Origin: Sarcocystis neurona
Lineage: Eukaryota > Apicomplexa > Conoidasida > Eucoccidiorida > Sarcocystidae
DNA: 64,000 nucleotides
Assembly (NCBI GenBank): GCA_000727475.1
Contig: KL647296.1
Location: 3,967,373 to 4,031,372, forward strand
Direction of reading: 5' to 3'
Position numbers and translations under genes: made by a program. Below are positions 33,901 through 45,800 of this stretch, one piece after another. Numbering within the stretch: position 1 is the stretch's first letter; each line of letters starts with the position of its first letter. Below the pieces are notes generated by a model, which did not search any database, was not told the origin of the DNA, and saw only the letters and a program-made list of their open reading frames with translations.

Positions 33901-35039
33901 CTGTGTATGTATCTCTGCGCCACAAGGTGTTCTGAAGGATTTATGTCTTCAACGTTTCGCGTCAGGAATATGCCACGCCCCTGGCTGCTTGCATCAGGTT
34001 TTATTATGAATGTCCTACGGCGTTTTCCAGTAAACTGGGACCGAAAAACTGCCAAATCTGTAAACAGAGAAGTATTACTAAGGCTGCAGTTGCATCGCGA
34101 TAGTGATCCTTAGTGAGTGGGACGAGACTGATTTCCTCTGCTGAAGGAGGAAGCCTACACGTAGCACCAAAATGTTCGAGCAATGTAACACGACTGGGGT
34201 TCCTACTAAAGGCATCGCACTGATTCAGCTGTATTTGGTGCGTGCAGAGACGCGTTATCTCTGCACTGCTGGGTCAAGTCAGCGTTTAGTCTGTTCTACG
34301 CTTGACGACTTGCCTGCAGGCAGGGACCAAGTGTGGGGGAAGAACTTGTACTCATTTGGGTAGTACGCCTTCATTCGTAGCATGTTCCTTGCCAGGTAGT
34401 TTTTCCTGAGATAAGTAACGCGTCAAAAGCATCACGTATTGACTGTGCTAACACGTGGCCGTATCTACAAAATTTCCGTCACAGCGATAAAGTCAAGCCA
34501 GTTTAAAAAAAAAAGTGAAACTGCTGGAAGCTTGTAATCGAGTAAGAGAGCCAGGGAGCCCTTCTCGGCCAATCAGGCGCCGTACCGTGATATGGCACTG
34601 GTCCCTACGAAATGATTGATCTTCTGGTAGGGCCTCATCCGGGAGAACCGTTCTGGGCTCACTGCTGAGTCGGTCCAGCATAGATCCTGTAACACGAGAG
34701 GCTCCATCAACACAGCTTATCGTTTTTGGTACGAAAGCACGCGGCTGTAGGGTACAAAAAGGCTTTTCCCCTGCAGCTTTCTGTCCCCGGGAAGGTACTG
34801 CGGGGGTGTAAACTGACCCAGTCGTCGTTTTCGTCGAAACATTGCACCCAGTTCGGAAAGCTTGCACAGACCTTGGAGACAATACTGTATTTTGTAAGGC
34901 CGAGGTAATATACGACTTTATCCCTCCTTTTCCTCGAATCGCCTGAGGAGGTGGAATGCGTCAGCCCCGTGTAACCACGACAGAGTTGACTGTTCTGGCT
35001 CGCGTGGGATTTCTGCGATGTTGCCGGTGACTTCAGCAT
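30970..35039 (-). CDS. TTLL: Tubulin-tyrosine-ligase-like protein (probable tubulin polyglutamylase), 862 residues
   Basis: TTLL enzymes add glutamate (or glycine) chains to tubulin tails on axonemes and other stable microtubules. Exons, 5' to 3': 35039-34818, 34686-34586, 34405-34314, 34057-33828, 33607-33398, 33296-33108, 32921-32809, 32401-30970; total 863 codons with stop. All phases agree. Family motifs in order: FDENDDW|DLCWTD, RPYQKINHFVG, LARNMLRM, FFPHTWSLPA|D, KPDASSQGRGIFLTRN (residue 158 on), LIDGLKFDLRMYVLLSG, DGLVRFAT, MHLTNYAINK, CFEILGIDIMIDHKLTPWLI, then E|VNHSPSF, the metal-binding Glu-x-Asn (348-350). The core ends near residue 390. Residues 391-862 are a Ser/Thr-rich tail starting with a basic helix that ends AWEDTHLGGWRRIYP. 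The intron at 34313 starts GC (gcaagt). The start is the first ATG after an in-frame stop. The family resembles TTLL4/6/13, but the exact subtype is not settled. Confidence 0.93.
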
Positions 35040-36893
35040 GTCGGGTTGAACTGGAGAATGCTACAGCAAAAGACTACTGGAAGGACTCGTACGTAAAAAG
35101 AGGGCGCATCGCCCCACGCACTCCGATGCGGCCAGCCTAGCGCTTCAGGGTTGCTGTCGAGAACGTTAACTCTACCAGGTGATTTGGACTTGCGCTTGTG
35201 AAGCGGTAAGAAGCCCTGTGATCCAGGAGCATTCGCTATGTAAACTACAGCGCACACTCAAACATTGGCAATGAGGCCTACGGGATCCCCCGCAGGCGCC
35301 CACCTGTTACAGGATATTCATTAAGATTAGAAGCGCGTGCTAAGTCAATTCGACTTTCCCTGCTGATGCGAACTACTGTCGTGTTCATGTGTCGGTATAC
35401 TCAAACATGAAGAACGTCTTCCCAACGAACTTACTGCAACCGCAACCGCAGCTTGTGTTCCAAAGTTCCGCGTGTGTTCTTCCCCGTACACAGCGGATAA
35501 AATGGAGGCCTAAATAAAAAGGTGACGACAACGTCGTGTTGGCACGTTGACAGTGTCACGAAGGGAAGTACGTGCAGATGTATACATATCTGAGCAGTTT
35601 GAAGTGGTAGCGTTGAACGTTGAGTAGTCCCCGGTTCATCAGGATTCAATGTCAAGGTCGCGCCAAAAGTGCTCCTTGAAAAAATAAGGAAGACCAGAAA
35701 ACTGTCGTTTCTCAAAGGTATGTGTAATACAACACCTTAGTCGGGGCCGGGAAGCCGTGAGGACATAATGTGGCACTCCAGCTCGCCAGCGTGGAATGGT
35801 AGATTTCCTGATACCACACAATGTGGAGCTGCGACCGGCCGCCAGAAAAATGAACGACAGGGTGTGTCTCTAACTGTCTGCAGCGCATTGTGCAAAAGAG
35901 TGTCCGCCGTACGTTTCTTTAGACATATGCTACACGGTGTGGTCTCCAGTTCGAGCCTCTTAATCCTCTTTGCCATCCGTAACAGAGAAAAAGGAGTGCT
36001 GTCAGAAGTCGCTGGTACGCACACCGAACATCGTTCTGGAAGGTCGCTGCCTTTGTATACCATATTGCGATGCATCCCTGATTTGCTCGCATGTGAAAGA
36101 CATGCAGAACACTAAGGCATCCGAATTCTCGTCTATGGAAAAATTAACGCCTTCAGATTAAACCTCCAGAAAGGGAATATTTTCCGGAGCATGCAGGAAA
36201 AATGCAAAAATTTCAGCCAGGTGTGTTGTGGGGCGAAGGTCACGTCGCACAGTTACGTAGTCTGCGTACGAACAATCGGTAAAAGTCAGACGCGTGTGAT
36301 TCAGTGTAGTTTACGTCGCGTGTGTAGCCCGGTCCAGTGGGAGATCAAACACGGACACTACTGCGGGTGTCCATATCGTTCGCCTAGGCTGTTGCTGACC
36401 TCCCGAGGACCCGCACAAAGAAACGCTTCAACCAGCACGTAACAGACCTTCGGAAGCTCTGCGGGACAGTCTACTGGTGTAGGATTCGAAAAAGCTAGCT
36501 CCTGTTTCTTGCATGCAGCGAGGACACTAATTTAGGAACGTCTTCAGCGGCTTGCACCATGTCCGTTTGCACATTGAGGAATGCTGATAATCCACGTGTG
36601 TCCTCAGGGGTGCTCCTTTGGGCTCTTTTCTCTTCCGTTGAGCGTGCACCACACCTTCGAGCTACTGGAGTTCTGTTTTAATGAAGAGGGACCCAAACAA
36701 GCTGTAAAACATATCCGTGTTGCCATAATTACAACTTTCAGTGAACCAAATGCTCTTGAGTCAAACATGTCTGTATAGCTGTCACTGCCTGGGATGTCCC
36801 AGAAAAATCAACCGTTTGACTACTGGTTAGGATATCACGAGTCACTAAGCGCAACGTAGTATGCTTCCCTCAGTACGACCTTCTTGTTGATAA
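35040..36893. promoter_or_regulatory. Shared divergent intergenic region between TTLL and CC2D2A
   Basis: The TTLL start (minus strand) and the CC2D2A start (plus strand) face away from each other across 1,854 bases without a supported gene. It must hold both promoters and 5' UTRs, and possibly untranslated exons. I see no clear repeat or obvious conserved motif. Bidirectional control is an inference from layout only. Confidence 0.5.
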
Positions 36894-39800
36894 ATGGAGG
36901 AGAACAATGGAGTTCTGGCGTTCCCCGACGGGAAGTCCATCTCATCGTCGGGACCAACAGGGGGCCAGTCACCCATTGAGGAATGTGTTCGCGCCGGAGC
37001 CCCTGGCAGAATTGCGGATAGAGCGGATAGAACCGTACAACGAGCTTGCGACAAGGACTCTGGAGGTGGAAGCCTACATGATGCCTTGCTGTATGCAGTG
37101 GTAAGCCCTGTTCCCAAAGACTTTTTGAGGCGCTTAATAGTGGGTGGTGACCATTTAACTGGAAAGACAGGAGCGGACGCTACCGAAGAAGATCACTACG
37201 TCGTCTCAAATCCACGACAAACAACAAGGAAGAGGGAAACACAGGCAGCTGGTAGAAATGCGGATGTGGTGTCAGCTGACGGTGGTAATGAAAACGGAGC
37301 CAAAAGTACCTCAGGGCGCAAAGCCCGTGCAGCAGAGTCAGAGCCCTCAACACACCAAGCAAAAGTTGTGCGGGCTCCCCGAATTGAGGTCAGGCTGCCA
37401 TACTGTGACAGAATTGTCGCACTCCAGACGGGCACTTCTAGCGCCTCTGCAAAACGTTCTCATCAAGGACATCACTTGTCCTTAAGCTCATCGAACACGC
37501 TATCCGAAGAGGCGCTCCCTCAGAATTGCTCTTCATTTATTTTGTCGAAGCTTTGTCTGTTCATCCACGGAGATGAGTTGCCCGAGAGCCACATTCGTGG
37601 GCAATTACTGCGTGAGGTTGCAACGCGTATTAAGTCGACAGTGGAGCTTCGTGATGACCCTTACTTGCTTTCAGCAGGTACCATAAAAAGTCCCCACGAA
37701 GAAGTCGATGAAAAGCCTAGAGTTTCGCTGCGGAATAGTACTGATGTGCAAGCCCTATCGTCCTCATATGCGAGGTTGCTGCTCTTCGACCAGCATCTTC
37801 TATTATCGTACTCTCAGTGGTGGAGGTTTCAAAAGTGCGAGGGCCTAGACGAGCACGCGTCCCAACAGCCAGCGGTCAAGCCTTTTTTCTCTCTGCTGCA
37901 TGTGATTCCTAAAATGAAAAAGGCCCCGTGTCTTCGCCCCTCGATTACTTCCTCTTGTGTTCAGCGGCACCTGAAAGTTAGGGTTGACTTAATGCACGTG
38001 TGCTTGACAGCACACTATTTGTTCGGAGAGGAAGACGTGCTTGCACAAGAACTTCTGCGCATGTATGAAGTCTACTGTTTTTTGAACAACACGCGGAGTG
38101 GAGAACAGCTTACGCTCAGGCTGCGCAGTGCTATACAGTATACTCAGGAAATTCGCGAGAAACTCGGGTTCCCTTGTCTTCCTGCGTTACTTTCCGTCGC
38201 CCGCGGTGAAGTTGTCACGCCCGGAATGGATGAAGAGCTTCGTCACGCCGAAAACCTGATCAGGAATTTGAGAATTAAACATCCACAGGTACACGCCCTC
38301 TGGAGCCCTGTCGCGATTCGGGGCCTAGCTGCCTCACAGCGGATAAAAAGAGCAAACTGGAGGGGCCGTGACTCTTCAGCTTCATTGGAAGCTGACTTCG
38401 CACATAAAAATCATTTCTAGGAAATTGGGAGCACAACACGTCCAGAGTCAGTAGACTGCACGCTGTCCCTTCTAATGCCTGTCTGCATACTGACTGGCCG
38501 GAAAATTCCACAAGCTGCCTTAGGGGGTGGCCGTATTAAATAGAGTCTAGTTCAATTCTGCTTGTTGACTTTCAGCGTTGGAAAGATTGGATCCAGCACT
38601 TGCAAAGTCGCCGGCAACTGCGCCTGCAACGGGACGGGGAAGCGCTCCTGTTCAGACAGTGTGAAGACGAACTAGAAAAAAAGTGGTCCCAAATTGTAGC
38701 GCTGCGTCAATCGAGGGGTTTCACGCAAAGCAACTTGGAGATGAAGGTGGCCTATATCCAGTGAGGAAACCTCATCCCTAGATGCTCTACACCTGATGAC
38801 TGCAACACACATGTAGTACTTGACTCGCTGCGATATCCAGACCTAATCGAGTTACAACTGTGTACCGCCAAGAGCTACCTCGACACTGACTCGCGTGTAG
38901 GATACTACCGCGTGCGACTTGACACTTCACTTCTGGCACATGGTACCTTAGCTCAAGGGTATTTGATGTACAGTGTCTCAGAACGAACGAGCTGTTCTTT
39001 GAAAAAGTTGAGAGATACTGCTTTCTTTCATGAAGTCGTTGATGGTCGCTTGAAGGAGCAATATTAGCAAGTGTCCACTGCACAGGTTGGCGACAATCTT
39101 TATAAAGACCTGGAAAAGAGTGAGCCCTTCTACGTGTATGAGTAGGAGTATCACCTCTAACTTTTCCGCACATTGTGACACGCAACAGTCTTTAGCTTTT
39201 GTTTGTAGACTACAAGCTGTCTTTGCTTCTTGTCCGTAGCATTCAACACCTTACTTGTATCTTTGCAGCTCAGACGCTGAAGACGACTTGCGCACGTTAC
39301 AGCTGGAGATCCTCGCTGAAGCGGAAGAGCTCTTCTACTACTACCTTGACCAACTAGACGAAAATGTCTCCTCGCCGACACACGAATCGCTCCTTGCTGA
39401 AAACATTGATACACGTCAGAGCCCTGGACCGTATGGCCACGTCTGGCGTTTCAACCTAATTGAGTTCGTGGAGGCGATTTCTTTCAAATTTGAGATGCAG
39501 CGGAGGCGACGGCCGGGCCAGCCTCTCAGAAGACTATTGCTGACGCAGACTCCACATAGACACGTGACCAGCCAGGTACCTCTAGAAAAGGCACTCGTCC
39601 CGACCCAGCTGAGACCATAGCCAGAGTGTCTATTCGGGCACTATTTTCGGCTGCATCTCGTAATTTACCTCATACAGTTACAAGCACACTAATGAGGTTG
39701 GAATGAGCATAGCTTCACTTTTCCAAGATGAGGCGCGCTGGACCCGCGCTGCCACTCGACGGAAGTTCCCAACTGAGCCCCAGTACAAAGTGGAGCATAT

Positions 39801-42800
39801 CGCTTCATGTTCGGTGCTTGTGGGTATCTGCAGGTGATACCTCCAGCAGAGCAGGCTCGTCGAGTGCTTGCATCGTCGTTACTCTCATCTGTCTCCTGCA
39901 AAATAAACGGTCGCGCCCTTTCGCGTCGGGCCCACATCCCTTTGAACTTCCCGTCTTTCGCCTCATCCTCGCGCCACCTGCTTCCCCCGTGGGATTTCAA
40001 ATCCTCAAGGGCGGCAATTGCCTCCAGGGCTGGAGCGACACCGGGGGAGCCAGGCGAAATAGCGGAACACACATTCGGGACTTTGTTGGCGGAGCCTTTA
40101 GAAGACATATCGTTTGATGTGGAGTTGCACCACGCGGGTTAGATAGACAAATATTCAGCTCCCTCTTCCCGACGCATACGGATGTATGTGTGACAGCTGA
40201 ATGTAGACAATGTTTTTCCGAAGTCTCGCTACAATCGCCTTGTGAGTAAATAATTCGTGCTAGGTCGCGTGACATAAAAGTACTGTGTACGTCAGTTCCT
40301 TCCAGGCGACTCGTGTGAAACCCAGCATCCTTACGTCTTGTGTTTCAACGTAAATTATACTGATGCTGCGTGTGTCTAGCACTACGTACACGGAGCGAAT
40401 TCGGTTCTGTTTCGTTCCCGCTTGCAGTGTAGTGTAGATTTCGCCACAAGGGTACACAGTGGATGGAATGAAGCTTCTGCCGTTCGATTATGGTTTTCTA
40501 CAAGTGGCACCGCTAAGCTCACCATAAACCCGCTGTTGGTAGCACTCGCAAGACTACAAACAGTTCAATATGGTGAAATATGTCATTTGTCCTCCCGGTC
40601 CGATGAGCCTTATTGCAGGTTTGGACATCCCACGCACAGCAACGGCGAGCGTGCCAATAGCCCCTGAATTGTCATCCATTACAAGAAGTGCTTCTTTCCG
40701 GAAGGATCAGAAGACGAAGGATGTTTTGCTTTCTTCACTGGCTGATTCTCGGTCACCACTCCCGTGCGATCCTCTCACCTTTTACGTTGACGTTCCTTTC
40801 TCATCCAACCATGTAGAGGATTCGAGACAAGCTTCTCGTGATCTCGCCGTCTATAAAAAAGTTTCAAACAAGCACGACAGCAATGCATTACATAAATCAG
40901 AAGTCCACAAGAGAAAAGAAGATGAACCGAGGACTACAGCTGCAAAGTCCCCGTCTACGGATATCACGGAGGAGGGAGCCCCCGACCGTGTGGTGACAGC
41001 GTCGAAATCATTTTTGTTTCCTGGTGGCGGAGGAACGCGAGTGAAAGACAATCGCATCAACAGCTTAGCAGACCGTGCAAAACCTGGTCAAAGGAACTTT
41101 CTCTTGATGGAACAGACTGAGCTGCGTCTCAACGCAGAAAAGTGGGATCAAGAAGAGGCTGCCGCCGCGGAAGCTCTTGCCCTTAGTACCGCAGTTGCAT
41201 TGGCCGCTGAAGCGGAGGCGGAGGCCTTCATGAAGGCTGCTATGGTCACTGCGGCGGCCGAGTCCAGAAAGGATATGGGAACTGTCAAGCGTGAAGAAGC
41301 ACATGGCCTAAGAAATCGTGGATGGCACGGCCTGAGAACACTCACGTTCCACAGACGTAATGCAGAGCACCAGAGCTCAACCACTGTCTACGACCCTGCT
41401 TCAGAAAAAGCACGTGTATCCATTGCGGGGGTCGGCGCAGCTGGTGGTACAGATGATGTGTCACCGGCCGGAGAACGCCGACGTACCAAGACGCAGAGCC
41501 GCTCGAAAAGGAGCTCGATTGCAGAAGAGGAGCGCAACGAAATTGAACAGGAAGCTACACTGGTTGCGAGGGCTAGCGTCTTAGCAGCAAGTCACTGGCC
41601 GCCAGAAGGTCCTGATCTGCAAGAAGAAGGAGCTGAAGAAGGCGGAAATGGCCACCTAACTTCGAGTGCAGACGCTGTGGACTGGGATGGCGGGGCACCC
41701 ACCGTCGATCGCCTCAGGGAGCGCCGGCAACGGGGTTTGCACTGCGGCAATAGGGAAGTCAAAAACAGTCCTCAATTCGTCCCCCAACAGGGTCCGACGG
41801 CACACGGCCACGACAGCGCCCTCGACGAGGCGGTTATACCGACGTTTACTACAGAGGGAAAGCACAGCCTGGCGCCTGACGAGGTAGACTTGCATACCAA
41901 GAGTGTTGATCCGCCATTCTTTCCGGAGTACGTGACTGGTCAACAGTGTGAAGTGACACCTCGCGGCGAAAGACACCTTCCTGTCATCGTAGATGGCACA
42001 ATTCCCAGTGCGCCAGCAGTCCCTCGAACTTCCGCGGAACAGACTGAGGATCCTTCATTGCCCCCACCACACATACGCACTTACTCTTCGACAGGAAGGC
42101 TGTTGCCGCCTCCGCCTGTGATAGTGCCGCGCACAGGCCGGGCGTTCGGTTTCTCTAACGGTGCATCGCCTCAAAACTCTCCTACAAGGATGACTTGTGC
42201 GGAGGTGTTTCCCGGAAGAGAGCCAAGAGAGGCCTCCATTTATCCTCTGTGGGCACAACAGCAGCCAGGATTTTCCCCACCACCTTTTCCTCGTTTCCCT
42301 GCGTCTTCTTGGACTGTGGACGCGGCGGAAGGCCGTCCGGTGCTGCAAAGAACTCGTTACAGGACATGTGACCCCACGGAGGTAGCGCCCTATCGCCGAG
42401 CAGACTGGTATTTCCCGTCGCCTGCGCAGGGATCGCCTATAATGGATCGTACAGAAGACCGGCGAGAATCTTTTGCTGGACCAAAGAAACGACTAGACAA
42501 GCGCTCCTTATATCGGAGCCAGCCGGTCCGTCAGGCTGTACCCGATTTCCAGGGAGTGAGTCTGTATATTCGAAGAATCAATTCCCCAATGCGCCCTCAC
42601 TTTTACGGTAGGGAGGAATCTGTAGTCACTGTCCGCCTCACAAGCGTGGTAGCTTGGATGATATGGTTTTCGATAAAGTCGCTACGGTTCCAAAACAAAT
42701 TCGGGGGCCTGCGTATTCTTGTCTCCTAAATACGGTATAGTATAGAGGCACTTGCAGACCCACAGGCCTCACGGTTTCTCCCTGTGCATGACCCTTTTGT

Positions 42801-45800
42801 AGTGTCAGACGTGCAGAAGGTCCCTAGCAGGATAGTAATACACGTTGAAGTTATTCAGGCCCTCTCGGTGGGCAACAATACCATGCAAATTACGTACACA
42901 GTGAAACGGCGAATGGTTGCTACTGTCCTGGATGTCCAAAGACTGTCCACTGCTTGCACGACGCGTAGAAAATCGCCTTGTTCTGGTGTGCGCACACGTT
43001 GTGCTGCCGGTCCGGCGTGTACGTGCCACGACGCTTTTTCTCCGGTTCCCCAGAAAAGCCAAAACTCTACAAGTTATAACATATCTTGTGTGTTTTTTGC
43101 AGGACCCCACCTCCATGGACCTGTTGTACGACGGGCCGACCTGTCCGCCAATACCACCCTGTGGGAATTCGACTGGCGTCAGCGCCCACGAACTACTGAA
43201 AAAATACGTCGAAGGGGTATTCTCTCGTGGTAATTTAGAAAAGATGGAAGACAGTGACGAGGCCTTCAACATGCGAAGGAAGAACAGCAGTTTACGCGGA
43301 AACGCTGCTGAAGTGCTCACCGACGATGAAGGCAGCTTATGCATTTCTGGCATGCCGGCGGAAGATCAAGGGAACTCTAGCGTTCTTCCCAGTAATCCCG
43401 CGTAAGCTGCCCACTTTGGCACGATGGACGTGGCAAGCTGCTACACTGACTTTCAGGCTGTCTCTAGAGTTACTGGCTGACATATGAATGCACAGCACAA
43501 CGGCGCCTGACAGAGGAGATGTTTTTGCTGAGGGGCAGGTTAGCGACCGTTGGTCCCCTTGTATTTTCGTAGTCAACTGAGTCGCACGGACGTAGGCATA
43601 CTGTCCGCATCAGACTTGAGAAAGATGACCGACTAGTTTCTTCCTACCGGGAACGTAGGAATAAACTAAAGAATGCGGAATGAGACGCGGTTCGTCAAGT
43701 TAGGTCGTTTCATCTGCCAAGAAATTGGAGAGGCTTTTTATCAGGGTCCAACAGAAGATTAGGTGAGCCGCACTTTGTCACCATGCAGAAGGTGTATCTG
43801 CGTGACTCCTTTTGCCCAATGCTGCAGATTATTTGACGGAGAAATCGGCCGATGCTCACAGACATTCAAAGGATGTTTGAAGCTGAAAATCACACTGGCT
43901 CCAGCACCCGTAGAATCGGGGACAATGGCGCTTCTAGAGGGTAAAATATAGGGTCTATCAAAATGTTTCCATACACTGCCTCGAAAACGGCTCATTGTTC
44001 TGATTGGTGACAGCTGTATCTTTGAACAGAATTGTGCAATGTGTGCGGCGTTCTCTAGAAATGAGGAGGACCGAAAGGAAGAGAGGAGCTCGCCACTCCC
44101 GTATCATAGACAGTATCACCCCGTTCGCCACACAGGTGTTTGCAGACGCAGTGTTAGCAGGGTGCCTGCACACTGGACTCTGCCTTTTCCAATGTCTAAC
44201 TCTGTCAGGATTGGAAGCTTCTATTCTTCAGCGTCATCAGCTGCAGTGCAAAGTCAGAGCAGACCCTTCTCTTATAACTTTGAATCGACGTCTGCCCAGC
44301 ACCCCCGCCGACTTCCGGGACTCCCAACAGCTGGACAACAACCAATGTGCATCTTTCTTTGCCGCTGCCGCAGCAGCGGTCTACTTGCCTCAGGAAGCTG
44401 CCTACGGCTGCTCTGCAGAACGGCCTTGTTCTCCTACTATAATGACGGCTGACAGGCTGTCACCCCGAAAACACGCACGACAGATGCACGAGACCTTGTT
44501 GCTCCGCAGCCGACCTCTCAACCAATGTGTTCGGCTCACGCTACTGCTGACATTAGCGCGGAGCTCTCCCGGTACCTGCAGAGCTGGATGGCGTTTGGAC
44601 CACTCGATCTCTCCAGCGCTTGCCGATGATGCTTCCATTAAAGATCTGGGAGAGCAATGGCAAGGGGCAGTGCCCGGCCTTGACAATGAATCGTGGTTAA
44701 TGCTTCACCGAGCCCAGCAAAAGTCCGCAAATGAAACTGAAACGGACTCGTGTCAACTTCCAGAGAATATTGACGACAATGTAGTAACAGAGGGGGAGGA
44801 TGCGCAGGTGCCTGATAAGGTAACGGATTAAGCACTTCACACTGTGGAGGGCACGCACTTCAGTCCATCCTCGCTCTCACGACGAAACGGCTTTGCTTGA
44901 CGAGTTTGCCTTCGGTGTATGACCGGTGACAATAGATACCTGTAAATACTTTTTCGCTACTAGCGTGCAAACGAATGGCGTGGTTCAACGGCAACGGCGC
45001 TTCAGTGCGTGACTGGTATACCGCGCGAAAAAGGCACATTCAATGATTTGGCTCACGCGTGAGAGATTATCACGCGTCTCTCGCAGGTTGTGAATTCGCT
45101 AACGTAGTCCTGATTGCGATGATCTCCTATCGTCACGCAGTCTCTGCCAACAGCTCCACAATACAGGAAGAGGTCACTTTATGTGAATGTGCTGAGTGTT
45201 CGGCTGCTCCACACATATCTGCGATGAACGGCTTCCACAAAGAATCTCTGCTGTACTGCACTTCTCAGAAACCCCAAGGAGATGTATATGTGGCTGCGCT
45301 GAGGTCCACAATGCTGGCTGCAATGCCTAGACAGGCAGCAGTTGTGCTCTCCTCTCTCGAGTCGCCACCATTTAATGCAGTCGTGCGCGAGGTTGTCCCT
45401 AGGCTTGATGCAGGCCTGATTTTCAGGCAGCTTTCTCTGTCGTGCTGCTTCAACCACTTACTTGGATTCACGAAGTAAGCCAGTGTGCGCGTATCCTCTC
45501 GGATGTGTAGCTTGTACCCTACAGATAGCTTGCTGCCATGACACTGGTCATTCTTTGGAGAGAAAGCGAACCACTCGCAGCGACAACGGTTGCGTAAGCT
45601 ATTGAGCACTGGGCACAGCTTCATTGAGCGAAGCACCATACAGGAGCTGGACAGTCGTGATAAAGCCAAGCAATCACCCTCACGCTCGTGTCCTGGGGTG
45701 TCGTGAGCTTGCAATCCTTTCAGGTATGTAGAGTCTCGGAATGCGAGGCGGCGCACGACACTTATAGAGACCGAAGATAAATCGTTAGGAATATTTTTAA

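Noticed and set aside
42805..43353. 182-codon minus-strand frame
   Set aside because: It is antisense to the CC2D2A exon 43103-43401, which follows FQG with the family DP motif in phase.
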